From Agaribacterium sp. ZY112 (GTDB lineage Bacteria; Pseudomonadota; Gammaproteobacteria; Pseudomonadales; Cellvibrionaceae): 64,000 bases of DNA. The position numbers were made by a program, and so were the translations under genes. The stretch covers positions 3,405,001-3,469,000 of the forward strand of contig NZ_CP166840.1 in the NCBI RefSeq assembly GCF_041346925.1, written 5' to 3'. Shown in pieces: positions 17,865 through 26,021 of this stretch (positions within the stretch are counted from its first letter, which is position 1; each line of letters starts with the position of its first letter). The notes below the pieces were generated by a model. That model had not been told where the DNA came from, did not search any database, and saw only the letters and a program-made list of their open reading frames with translations.

Positions 17865-19289
17865 CTATAACCCAATGTGCGGATTGGATGCAAGGATCGT
17901 AACTGACCTTGCTCCTCTAGTTAGGGCGACATAAAGGTTCTGAGCATTCATAGAGTCGCAGTTTGCGTTGAGTATGACTACGTGGTCTGCCTCTAGCCCT
18001 TTGAGTAGTAGTGTTGAGCCAATAGCTTTTGTAGGAATTTTCTTTTCTCCGGAGTGGCGCCTTTTTTCGATAATACGTATAAAGGCGTCTATGGGGGGCG
18101 TCTTTGTTGTTTTACTTAAGAGTAGAGAGTCTTTAATCACTGCCAAGGCAGCGTGACGAAATATTCTGGTGCCTTCCGCGTGCTCGAATTCTTTGAATAG
18201 ATGAAGAAAACTTTCTGCGTCACCGGTCGTGGCGGCATTGGCAGCCGCAATCTCTATAGGGGAAGACTCTTTCTTGGATCTTCCGGCCACTATGGTAGCG
18301 ATACGTTTCTGCAGTGCTGCTTTTCCTACGCCACTCATTACTAATGATGCAGTGTTTAAGGCTTGAGAAATAAGCATGGCTTTATCTTCATTCTGAAAAG
18401 CCTCAAAGAATCCTTTTAAGTCGATCATATCGACTCGTTCAACAACTCCAACTCCCCTTGTGCGCTGGGCAAACCCGTGCCGGTTTTGGGGGCGCCTGGC
18501 GTCACCAACTATTAGGATTGATTCATCGTTAGGTGTTTGATTGTTAATTTGATATTGATGCTCGATCTGTATCTCTTGATCGCTCGCAGGATTACCTGTG
18601 AGCTGAACCCAGTTAATATTTGGCCCGCCAGTGCTGATGTCAATGGCTCTACCCGACCCTAAAATCTCCCGTGCACTTAACAGCCAATTTCCTAAGTCGG
18701 GGCAACCTGCGTTATTCCATCGCCATGGTGTATTCACCTCCCCAATGAGAGGGAAATGACTTTGGACAACATTGCTCCAGCAAGGTAGAGGATCATCGCC
18801 GAAGTTAAAAATAGCTTGCATAGGATCACCAAACACAGTGGTTGGTAGCAATCTTGATAGTTGAGCTACGAGGTTGTGCTGACTGTTTGTGCAATCCTGG
18901 TATTCGTCGACTAAAAGTCGGGAATAAGTAGCTCTTAGGATTCGGTCGATGTGGCCGCTACCGATCAGTATTGCGGCGGCGTTGTGTAAGGTGGTGTAAT
19001 CTGGGTTGTTTAGATTTTCCCGAGTGACCCCTGTAGTACCAGGAAATTTTAATACCGTCGAAATTACCCAGCCTGCTATCGTAGTCAATTGGTAGTTTTG
19101 CCTAGGCACCCGCTCCTTCTTTAGGCGTGCCTGGAGCGCTGCAACTCCCGCAGTCGTATGGGTAAGTACCAAGAAAGGCTTTGGAGGGGATAGCTTAAGT
19201 GTTTCAACGATTAATTGTGTTTTTCCGCACCCTGCAGGAGCAACGATAAGGCCGTTACCGCTTGATAGGATCGCTTCTGGACTGGTCAT
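17865..19289 (-). CDS. UvrD/Rep-like helicase of a Gabija-like system (GajB-like)
   Basis: A superfamily-1 helicase of 474 aa from the ATG at 19289. Walker A is APAGCGKT near the N-terminus, Walker B LLVDEYQDC, motif III FGDPMQAIF, and the C-terminal VALTRGARSV matches SF1 motif VI. The upstream OLD-nuclease gene stops in an ATGA overlap with this start, so the pair is coupled. GajB proteins are of this size and partner GajA in nucleotide-sensing antiphage defence. An in-frame GTG at 19304 is a less likely start. Confidence 0.82.
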   Translation of the reverse strand: MTSPEAILSSGNGLIVAPAGCGKTQLIVETLKLSPPKPFLVLTHTTAGVAALQARLKKERVPRQNYQLTTIAGWVISTVLKFPGTTGVTRENLNNPDYTTLHNAAAILIGSGHIDRILRATYSRLLVDEYQDCTNSQHNLVAQLSRLLPTTVFGDPMQAIFNFGDDPLPCWSNVVQSHFPLIGEVNTPWRWNNAGCPDLGNWLLSAREILGSGRAIDISTGGPNINWVQLTGNPASDQEIQIEHQYQINNQTPNDESILIVGDARRPQNRHGFAQRTRGVGVVERVDMIDLKGFFEAFQNEDKAMLISQALNTASLVMSGVGKAALQKRIATIVAGRSKKESSPIEIAAANAATTGDAESFLHLFKEFEHAEGTRIFRHAALAVIKDSLLLSKTTKTPPIDAFIRIIEKRRHSGEKKIPTKAIGSTLLLKGLEADHVVILNANCDSMNAQNLYVALTRGARSVTILASNPHIGL

Positions 19290-21037
19290 TGCGCGTCTAA
19301 CCACCCAAACAGGGAATTCAATATCTGCTGAAAGTAAGCAGAAAATTGAGCGTGATACGGGCCAACTATGGTTCTACCGACACTCTCCATGGGTTCAATG
19401 TCTTTTAACCAGCCCTTGGAACCTGCGACTTCACCTAGCAAGGAACGGTTAACTTCAGAAAAGCCTGTTAAATATGAGCTATAGTTTTGCTGGCCGTTTG
19501 ATGCATTCATCAAGTGAGCGTCGATTCTTTGCTGGCCTTTCCAAGCGACTGCGGCTTGAAGGAGTCGCGGAATAAGTGCAGCATTGGCTTGGCTAAACAA
19601 TGCGGTCTCGATCTTAAAACCATTACCCCACTCAATTACCGGTATCTGCAACACAGCCATTTGCTGGCTGTGTGCAAGGTGCTCGTTTGGCTTATCAGAA
19701 TCTTTAAAAATGGCTGTTCGGTATCCCAATACTTGGAAGACCGTTGCCCGCTCGAACATACGGTCTCCGCCACCATCTGCGAAAGCGACTCCCTTTTCAA
19801 GCCACGTTATATTATTACTATCCATTCTAAAAAGGTCTATGCCCCTACATAAACCAATCTCTGTTTTGCCTTCGCATACAAGTACTTTTCTCGCAAAAAA
19901 AGCTTCGGGGTTTGACCGAAGGGTTGCCTGAGCCCCAGCGACGCTTGAAGCTTGTTTAACCGTGTGAGTTAAGGTTGAGGGCGGCGCGACTGCTGGCTGC
20001 GGAACACCGGTGACTGGAGGATTTGGTATGTTTTGCTTTCTGACGATCCAAACCTGCTCAGCCTTTAGTTCCCGCAGAACAACTGGTGAATGAGTCGTGA
20101 TAAAAACTTGAGCGCCAGGTGGCTCCGACTTGGCTCCTAAGTTATTTAACAGCTTTGTGATACGGAAGGGTTCTAAGCCATACTCCGCCTCATCAATGAG
20201 AAGGATGCTTGCATTTGACGTCTCATATTGGATGCCTGACACCAGCAACCGAGTAGATCCAGTGCCCAGCTGACGCAATGGTGTGTTGTCTTGGTTATGA
20301 AGGGATACGGAGCCGTTGCTCAATGAGACTCCGTTAACGTCTAGCAATGCTTTCAATTCACCTAGCTCCACGCCCTGGCGGTCAGCAATCTGTTTTACGC
20401 GTGTAAGAACGGGTGTGAATTCGGGAATAGGTTGAGTGTTGAATGCGTTCCGCGTTTGTCGTGCGACCGAGGCTAACGTTCCGGATATATCAATTGCGTC
20501 ATCAGATAGCCGGTTTAGTAGAGAGCGGACACCCCAAGTTAAATGCCTATCATTAGTTGTATCCAACTTGATTGGCGCTATTAGTTCTCTTTGCGCCCAT
20601 GGAATGCTTCTCTCAACCCCCTCATTTAATGCGCGGTCAGAATAAAGTCCCCACTCGGGCTGAAGATCATTCCGAACAGTAAGTCTTACGGAGATGACGG
20701 TCTCGAGGTTAACGACAGGCTCGTCATAAAGGGTGTAATTTGTTGCGTCATAACCTCGATGAAACAAGCCGTATTTATCAAGGTGAAGTAGCTCATCAGG
20801 GAGATCTCCCAGAGTTACAGTGATCTCAATAGGATCTTCGGTATTCGTGCAAAAGAAGTCGGCATCCGAGAACGATATGTTACGCCTAGCGCCTAAGGCG
20901 AAATCAATGGCCGTGAGTATTGTTGATTTACATGAGTCTCCCGGACCGATAAGGCAGTTAAGTCCCGGCTTGGGATACCAGCTTAGAGCGTTAATTCCTC
21001 TGAATCTCGATATTTCAACTCTCCTAATCGACGGCAT
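19286..21037 (-). CDS. OLD-family ATPase–Toprim nuclease (GajA-like)
   Basis: A 583-aa protein. An ABC-type ATPase has Walker A GPGDSCKST (31–39), signature LGTGSTRLL (258–265), Walker B ILLIDEAE (278–284) and THS at 315–317. A Toprim nuclease domain follows: CEGKTE with E389 and KDSDKP with the DxD at 446–448. GajA (about 578 aa) has the same order and length, and the helicase gene directly downstream completes a Gabija-type pair. Other OLD + UvrD pairs exist, so subtype needs a profile search. It is likely a DNA nickase held off by nucleotides in uninfected cells. Confidence 0.82.
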   Translation of the reverse strand: MPSIRRVEISRFRGINALSWYPKPGLNCLIGPGDSCKSTILTAIDFALGARRNISFSDADFFCTNTEDPIEITVTLGDLPDELLHLDKYGLFHRGYDATNYTLYDEPVVNLETVISVRLTVRNDLQPEWGLYSDRALNEGVERSIPWAQRELIAPIKLDTTNDRHLTWGVRSLLNRLSDDAIDISGTLASVARQTRNAFNTQPIPEFTPVLTRVKQIADRQGVELGELKALLDVNGVSLSNGSVSLHNQDNTPLRQLGTGSTRLLVSGIQYETSNASILLIDEAEYGLEPFRITKLLNNLGAKSEPPGAQVFITTHSPVVLRELKAEQVWIVRKQNIPNPPVTGVPQPAVAPPSTLTHTVKQASSVAGAQATLRSNPEAFFARKVLVCEGKTEIGLCRGIDLFRMDSNNITWLEKGVAFADGGGDRMFERATVFQVLGYRTAIFKDSDKPNEHLAHSQQMAVLQIPVIEWGNGFKIETALFSQANAALIPRLLQAAVAWKGQQRIDAHLMNASNGQQNYSSYLTGFSEVNRSLLGEVAGSKGWLKDIEPMESVGRTIVGPYHAQFSAYFQQILNSLFGWLDAQ

Positions 21038-21444
21038 GAACCTATTCCATAGTATTTTTTGAATCGGTTAGAATAGTAACACGAGGCAGGCTTACCTCGA
21101 GTTCCGATTACAGTTTACTTAATTTAGTGTAAAGCCTTAGACGCTTAGCTCAGGCTTTTTGTTCGAGAGTATTAAGCGAAGTACTTTGTCGGAACTTGAA
21201 AGGTTGTATATTGAAGGTACTCCTGCAACTGGATCGCTGTTGGTATTAAGACATAGGGTCGATTTTTCTGTAGAATTTCGTGCGGGGTGTGGAAAACCGC
21301 TTAGCGGATAAAATACCCCAGTCATTGAGTAGGAACAGAAGTTTATATCGTTGGCTCGGCTAAGAGGTTTATGCCGGTTGTTAAGAGCCCCTCCAATGCT
21401 CATAAACTAAGAGAGCTACTATTAAATTTTTATCGGGGCCCAGA
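21038..21444. other. Gap upstream of the Gabija-like operon
   Basis: Should hold the Gabija-like promoter. An 88-codon minus frame (21137–21403) has a composition unlike a protein and is not called. No repeat or RNA was recognised. Confidence 0.3.
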
Positions 21445-21726
21445 ATGGCTAAATATTTCTCCTTGGTTGACTACTTCGCAACAGGTGAAGGAAGGTTTAC
21501 AAATATAGCTGGCGGGTATTTTGAAGGCGAAGACGAATTCTATAAGTATCTCGAGCGCAAGATTGATCCGTTTTACCTTAAGTTCGTAAATATATACACC
21601 TACGATACTTTGACAAAAGAATTACAAGCTATTCTGGAGGCTCAGTATTCAGCGGATCTAGATCAGATGATCAACGGAAGTGGAGTATACCGATTTATGC
21701 ATGAGTCTTACTTAAACGCGTTCTAA
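21445..21726 (+). CDS. Small hypothetical protein
   Basis: A 93-aa acidic protein starting MAKYFSLVDYFATGEG with natural-looking composition (many Tyr, Phe, Glu; no low complexity) and no membrane helix. I do not recognise a family. It lies alone between the Gabija-like operon and a degenerate stretch. It may be an orphan or a remnant cargo gene. Function unknown. Confidence 0.45.
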   Translation: MAKYFSLVDYFATGEGRFTNIAGGYFEGEDEFYKYLERKIDPFYLKFVNIYTYDTLTKELQAILEAQYSADLDQMINGSGVYRFMHESYLNAF

Positions 21727-22664
21727 TCAGCCCAACGCTGGTGGCCTAACCTAAAGAAACACAGTTATTGCACCTATGCCCAGCCTTTGGAATAGATGCT
21801 TCCTAAGAAAAATCAATAGTGATTCGTTGTTTTTCTAAGCTAAGCACCGCGAAGGGAGCCAATCCAGGAGGGTTGTTGGGCGAAGGATGAATGACGCTTC
21901 GATAATGTTTTTCTTGTTTTTCTTGTTTGTCTTCTTTTAAGCGAAGGAGGCTATCGACCGAAGAGTTATTTTCAAGAACTGTTTCCTTGCGTGAAACGAC
22001 ATGTTTTTTTCATATTTATGCACTCGCAGCGATTGGTCTCAGGGATCAGTTTCAACTGCCGTTAGCTCCTTATTTGTTGGATAAACAATCTTCCGATTGG
22101 CGCGTAGGTTAGTTAGTCTCGTATCTGCGATAATTCGTGTACGTAGATTGAGCCATTACCCCATAAAAAAGCAGAACCTGCCCGTAGCACCCGCCAATTA
22201 ATTCCTTAATAAGTCGGCTAGTGGTCCATCAATGTAAGTCTATACAGTTAAGCAAAAACCACCTTATGAGCCTCTATTGCAGAGAGAGCTTCCACCAAGG
22301 TCCGCATAAAGGAAGAGCGAATCAGGAAGTCGCGAGAGCGCGCCCTGTTGCATAAGACCCTCAGCAAACACTCGAACATCACCTGGTAGCTGAATCGTAT
22401 TGACATCTCCCAAGCCTCATGAGCCAATCCAATAATACAGGCCATGTAATCTATAGCTAATGTACTTCCCCCGCGCTTCACAAGTTTTAGATTTTTATAC
22501 GTTTCGTAAAAGACGGGCTCTATTGGAGTTCATCCAATATTGCCAAGTCATTGGCGCTGCCCCCCAAGAGGGGTTACAGGTAATGATTCAGTCTATGTCA
22601 GGGAAAGAATAATCCAAGCCGGATAATTGGCGTTCCATAGCTTTCAATGTAAACAGCAATGGAT
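21727..22664. other. Long stretch without a convincing gene
   Basis: Open frames of 61 (21927–22112, +, TTG start) and 77 codons (22248–22481, -) are present, but neither shows a domain or a ribosome site I trust. The stretch looks like decayed sequence from older insertions. No inverted terminal repeat or transposase motif was identified. Confidence 0.35.
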
Positions 22665-23315
22665 TTACTGAGGACCTAAATCAACAGAGCTTTGAGTAGA
22701 CTGCTTCTCGAAAGATTTAAGCTTACTGATCCACTTCTTAGGCAAGGGCTCTTCTTGTAGTAATTTAAGAGTCTTTACGATCTCTGCATTGTGAATAGAC
22801 AGTCGGTAAAACGCGATGTGTAAATCTTTAAGCTCAACGTAATCTGCGTTTGTGACGTAGATAGCTCGTAACAACATACCCAAAGTTTGATCTGCCCACC
22901 TAAGCTTTTTCGCAGAAGTTTTACAAATAAATACGATAGCGTTGTCTAACCTAAATTCCCTCGTAGGCCCGTCACTCCAATAAACGGTTCGGATTGGAGC
23001 TTGTGTTTGAAACCCGACTCTGTAGGCAGCATAAAGCCCTTGACTCGCTAAGCGATATCCACGCTTTCTTGCCCAAAGTCTGGCGATTTTTTCCGGGCTG
23101 GTGGTGACAGTAATACTTGGGATGCTGGGAAGCGGTTTTCGGGCAGCGTACATCCCCCGGCTAACGCGAATAACTTTGCCAGACTGGACTAGTTTGGCTA
23201 CCGCTTTGTGAACGGAACCAACGGAGGCGAGCCCGTAAAGCTCATCAATATAGAATAGGATACCACGTTCGAGCCGCTCAAGGTGTTGAACTACTTTATT
23301 TATTAGGGTCGGCAT
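22665..23315 (-). CDS. AbiEi-like antitoxin/regulator (DUF6088 family), orphan
   Basis: A 216-aa protein with an N-terminal winged helix (GILFYIDELYGLASVGSVHKA, then GKVIRVSRGMYAA) followed by the mixed alpha/beta region typical of AbiEi/DUF6088 antitoxins of type IV toxin–antitoxin systems. AbiEi represses its operon and counters the nucleotidyltransferase toxin AbiEii. No AbiEii gene flanks it here, so it is orphaned or acts as a stand-alone regulator. Upstream lies the metal block on the other strand; downstream is degenerate sequence. Confidence 0.7.
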   Translation of the reverse strand: MPTLINKVVQHLERLERGILFYIDELYGLASVGSVHKAVAKLVQSGKVIRVSRGMYAARKPLPSIPSITVTTSPEKIARLWARKRGYRLASQGLYAAYRVGFQTQAPIRTVYWSDGPTREFRLDNAIVFICKTSAKKLRWADQTLGMLLRAIYVTNADYVELKDLHIAFYRLSIHNAEIVKTLKLLQEEPLPKKWISKLKSFEKQSTQSSVDLGPQ

Positions 23316-23639
23316 GTTGCATTGAAAACTATTTTCCGAAGCTGAGAGATAGTGTTCGAGTATACGTTATGTTTCGAGTTGCAAGGAAAGGGGCTAGTAA
23401 CGACTCTTTGAACGGTATGGTAGGTATCAAGCGTACCTACCAACACCAAATGACAGAATGTTATTCATCTATCAATTTGGGGAGGCCAAACGGAGGCCTC
23501 TTTTACCTCTTGAAGGCTGCTAACAGCCCATTAGAAAGATTGAGTGCTGCACGTCCTATATGACTTAGGTCAACCTATAAGCGGACATTCTTGGAAAAGT
23601 GGGTGCGAAATGTTAGTGTTAAACCTATAATCTGACAGT
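23316..23639. other. Divergent intergenic region between the AbiEi-like gene and the copper operon
   Basis: Holds two promoters. A TATAAT hexamer at 23626–23631 lies only 9 bp before the first ATG of the CopL-like gene, with no good -35. A 64-codon frame at 23369–23563 is not supported by composition. Confidence 0.3.
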
Positions 23640-24047
23640 ATGTTTTGTATGAATTCGTTCCGAACCACTAAAAACGCTCGCAAATGGGTGATTTTTTTCC
23701 TCTTGGCCTTCATTGGGCAAGGGGCGTTTGCGGGTGTTCATACGAACATGAAGGCGGGTCAATCCAGTTCTGGTGGCCAAGAGTCTGCTGGTTCGCATTG
23801 TCACGGTGATATGGATCATTCAATGACAAAGGAAAACCATGAGTCAGATCCGCTAGTATCATCCACTCCGGGCGCAGAGTGCTGCGAGGATGGATGTCCC
23901 ATGACGGCATGTCATTCAGTTAACATGATTTTAACGTCTGTCAGCTTCCCAACCCTTGGCTTCCACAACACCTTCAACTTCTTCCTGAAACAAGCTGCTG
24001 TTTTAGAGCCTGCTCGTTCTCTCTATCGTCCACCCATTCTCGGCTAA
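23640..24047 (+). CDS. CopL-like secreted Cys/His-rich copper-associated protein
   Basis: A 135-aa protein with a signal peptide (hydrophobic WVIFFLLAFIGQGAFAG near 17–33, cleavage after AFA). The mature part is rich in His, Met and Cys (SHCHGDMDHSM, ECCEDGCPMTACH) and ends LYRPPILG, an ending seen in CopL-like proteins that precede copper operons. It likely binds copper in the periplasm or acts as a leader of the cus-type operon. An internal ATG at 23649 is also possible. A second protein of this style is at 43440. Confidence 0.6.
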   Translation: MFCMNSFRTTKNARKWVIFFLLAFIGQGAFAGVHTNMKAGQSSSGGQESAGSHCHGDMDHSMTKENHESDPLVSSTPGAECCEDGCPMTACHSVNMILTSVSFPTLGFHNTFNFFLKQAAVLEPARSLYRPPILG

Positions 24048-24060
24048 CCACACTACTGTT

Positions 24061-24142
24061 GCGCCCGAAATAAGGCGCTATTAAGCCGAGGATCCTTTTG
24101 ATCCTCACCGTTATTCAGTTTCACAAGCAGTTTTTGCTTGTG
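24061..24142 (+). promoter_or_regulatory. Three consecutive hairpins between the CopL-like and DUF411 genes
   Basis: Perfect stems are GCGCC/GGCGC (24061–24078), GAGGATC/GATCCTC with a CTTTT loop (24088–24106) and CACAAGCA/TGCTTGTG with a GTTTT loop (24122–24142). The last ends 19 bases before the next ATG. No long T-run follows, so this is more like an RNA processing or attenuation region than a simple terminator. Confidence 0.55.
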
Positions 24143-24161
24143 AAGTTATGAGGATTAATCA

Positions 24162-24659
24162 ATGAAAGTTATCACTTTTAGCTTCCTATCGTTCGTATTG
24201 GTAGCCCTTGCGGCTTGTTCGGACTCTTCATTGCCGGATGAAAACGCCGGTGTTTCAAAAGGGCTAGCAATAGAGGTATTTAAGAGCCCGACTTGCGGTT
24301 GCTGTGGAAAGTGGGTCTCACATATCCAAGAGAATGGATTTGACCCCACGATTCGTAATCGCAACTCTCTCGATGCCATTAAAAAGAAATTCAATATTCC
24401 TCGCGAACTTCAGTCCTGCCATACAGGAGTGACTGCAGAGGGGTATTTCTTTGAGGGTCATATTCCCGCCAAGCATATCACGGCGTTTTTAGCGAACCCG
24501 CCGGAAGGTGCTATTGGACTAGCGGTACCGGGTATGCCAGCAGGTAGCCCAGGTATGGAAATGGGAGATCGTTTTACGCCCTATGAGGTTTTGCTGGTCA
24601 AAGCTGATGGTAGCACCGAGCCTTTTGCCGCCGTCTCTAGTCTAGAGGAGCAATACTAA
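24162..24659 (+). CDS. DUF411 metal-binding lipoprotein-like protein
   Basis: A 165-aa protein with a lipoprotein-type signal (VALAACSDSS near 13–22), then the DUF411 domain with a CGCCGKW motif near 46–52 and further conserved LQSCHTG and GHIPA. DUF411 proteins (CopG-like) bind Cu(I) and occur with Cus/Cop systems. The last base of its stop is shared with the ATG of the TolC-like gene, so the operon is tightly packed. Periplasmic copper capture is inferred from family and context. Confidence 0.8.
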   Translation: MKVITFSFLSFVLVALAACSDSSLPDENAGVSKGLAIEVFKSPTCGCCGKWVSHIQENGFDPTIRNRNSLDAIKKKFNIPRELQSCHTGVTAEGYFFEGHIPAKHITAFLANPPEGAIGLAVPGMPAGSPGMEMGDRFTPYEVLLVKADGSTEPFAAVSSLEEQY

Positions 24660-25963
24660 TGGGCCTTGAAAGAAAAATATGGGAGATGTTCCTATGCGTT
24701 TCGGTACTCGCTTTATCAGCAAGCTTTGCCCAGGCGGAAAGCTATACACTCGAGCGTGCTGTTAAGGATGCCCAGGTTCAAGATCCTTGGTTGATCGGCA
24801 GTATGAAACGCCAAGAAAGCCTTGAGGCTTTGAGTATCGAGAGTGGCTCGCTTCCAGATCCATCCGTCAGTCTGGGCATCGCCAATCTCCCCATAGATAC
24901 TTTGGATTTCTCTCAAGAGGGGATGACCCAGTTTAAAGTCGGGGTCAGCCAAATGTTTCCACGCGGAAAGACGCTTTCGTTAAAGCGAGAGAAACTGCAA
25001 AACTTGAGTGAGATGCAGCCCCATGCGAGAGAGGATCGCAATGCCCAAGTGGCTGTTACTGTTTCTCAGTTGTGGTTGGATGCCTACAAAAGTGAACAGA
25101 CGATCCGATTGATCGAAGATGATCGAGCGCTTTTTGAGCATTTAGTGGATGTAGCTCAATCCAGTTATACCACCGCAGCCGGTAAAACACGCCAGCAAGA
25201 TCTCGTGCGAGCGCAGTTAGAGCTGACGCGCCTTGATGATCGTTTAACACGCTTGCGTCAGCAACGGGATATGGCCCTCGCGCGTCTCGGCGAGTGGCTG
25301 GGCAATCCTAGCATTTCACTTTCTGAAAATACGTCGTTAGGCAATCTTATACCACTCAGCGCACCAGAATTAATTGGTGCATCTGATCTCTCACAAAAGC
25401 TTCGTCAGCTCTCTGAAAGCTTAAGCCGGCACCCGAAAATTAAAAGCCTTGATAAAAAAATCAAAGCTTTTGATTCGGGTGTTCGGGTTGCCAAACAAAG
25501 CTACAAACCTCAATGGGGCGTAAATGCCAGTTACGGATACCGCGATCAAACCCCGATGGGCGATGATCGGTCAGACTTCTTTTCTGTGGGGGTTAGCTTC
25601 GATGTTCCCCTATTTACAGGTAAACGCCAAGACAAAAAAGTTCAGTCGGCCAACGCAGAGTTAGAAGCAGTAAAGACAGAGAGAGCCCTAATTTTGCGTC
25701 AATTGAAGTCCGGCTATGACGCGGCAGAAGCCAAGCATGTCCGCCTCTCTGAACGAAAGTCTTTATTTGATACGCGTTTATTAAAGGAAATGGCAGAACA
25801 GGCGGAAGCGTCTTTGTCGTCCTACACAAATGATGACGGTGATTTTGCTGAAGTCGTGCGTGCGCGTATTGCAGAGATCAATGCTCGCATTGAAGCGTTA
25901 CACGTTGATATCGAGATCCAAAAGAACATCGCCCAACTCAATTATTTTCAAGCCGGAAAATAA
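24659..25963 (+). CDS. TolC-family outer-membrane factor of the Cus-type efflux pump
   Basis: 434 aa with a signal peptide (FLCVSVLALSASFAQA) and the two OEP repeats of TolC-like channels (PDPSVSLGIANLP, VSQMFPRGK, then VSFDVPLFTGKRQD). It forms the outer-membrane exit of a tripartite metal pump with the adaptor and RND genes that follow. Its start overlaps the DUF411 stop by one base. CusC-like by context; the sequence alone does not define the metal. Confidence 0.85.
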   Translation: MGLERKIWEMFLCVSVLALSASFAQAESYTLERAVKDAQVQDPWLIGSMKRQESLEALSIESGSLPDPSVSLGIANLPIDTLDFSQEGMTQFKVGVSQMFPRGKTLSLKREKLQNLSEMQPHAREDRNAQVAVTVSQLWLDAYKSEQTIRLIEDDRALFEHLVDVAQSSYTTAAGKTRQQDLVRAQLELTRLDDRLTRLRQQRDMALARLGEWLGNPSISLSENTSLGNLIPLSAPELIGASDLSQKLRQLSESLSRHPKIKSLDKKIKAFDSGVRVAKQSYKPQWGVNASYGYRDQTPMGDDRSDFFSVGVSFDVPLFTGKRQDKKVQSANAELEAVKTERALILRQLKSGYDAAEAKHVRLSERKSLFDTRLLKEMAEQAEASLSSYTNDDGDFAEVVRARIAEINARIEALHVDIEIQKNIAQLNYFQAGK

Positions 25964-26021
25964 TCGAAAACGAATTTAGCAGCGTTGCATTTTTTAGAAA
26001 AGTGTGACGACAGGAGAAATC

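Noticed and set aside
21137..21403. An 88-codon open frame on the minus strand
   Set aside because: Composition is not protein-like, no domain or ribosome site; probably chance.
22248..22481. A 77-codon open frame on the minus strand
   Set aside because: No family, no clear start signal, within a degenerate stretch; not enough support for a gene.
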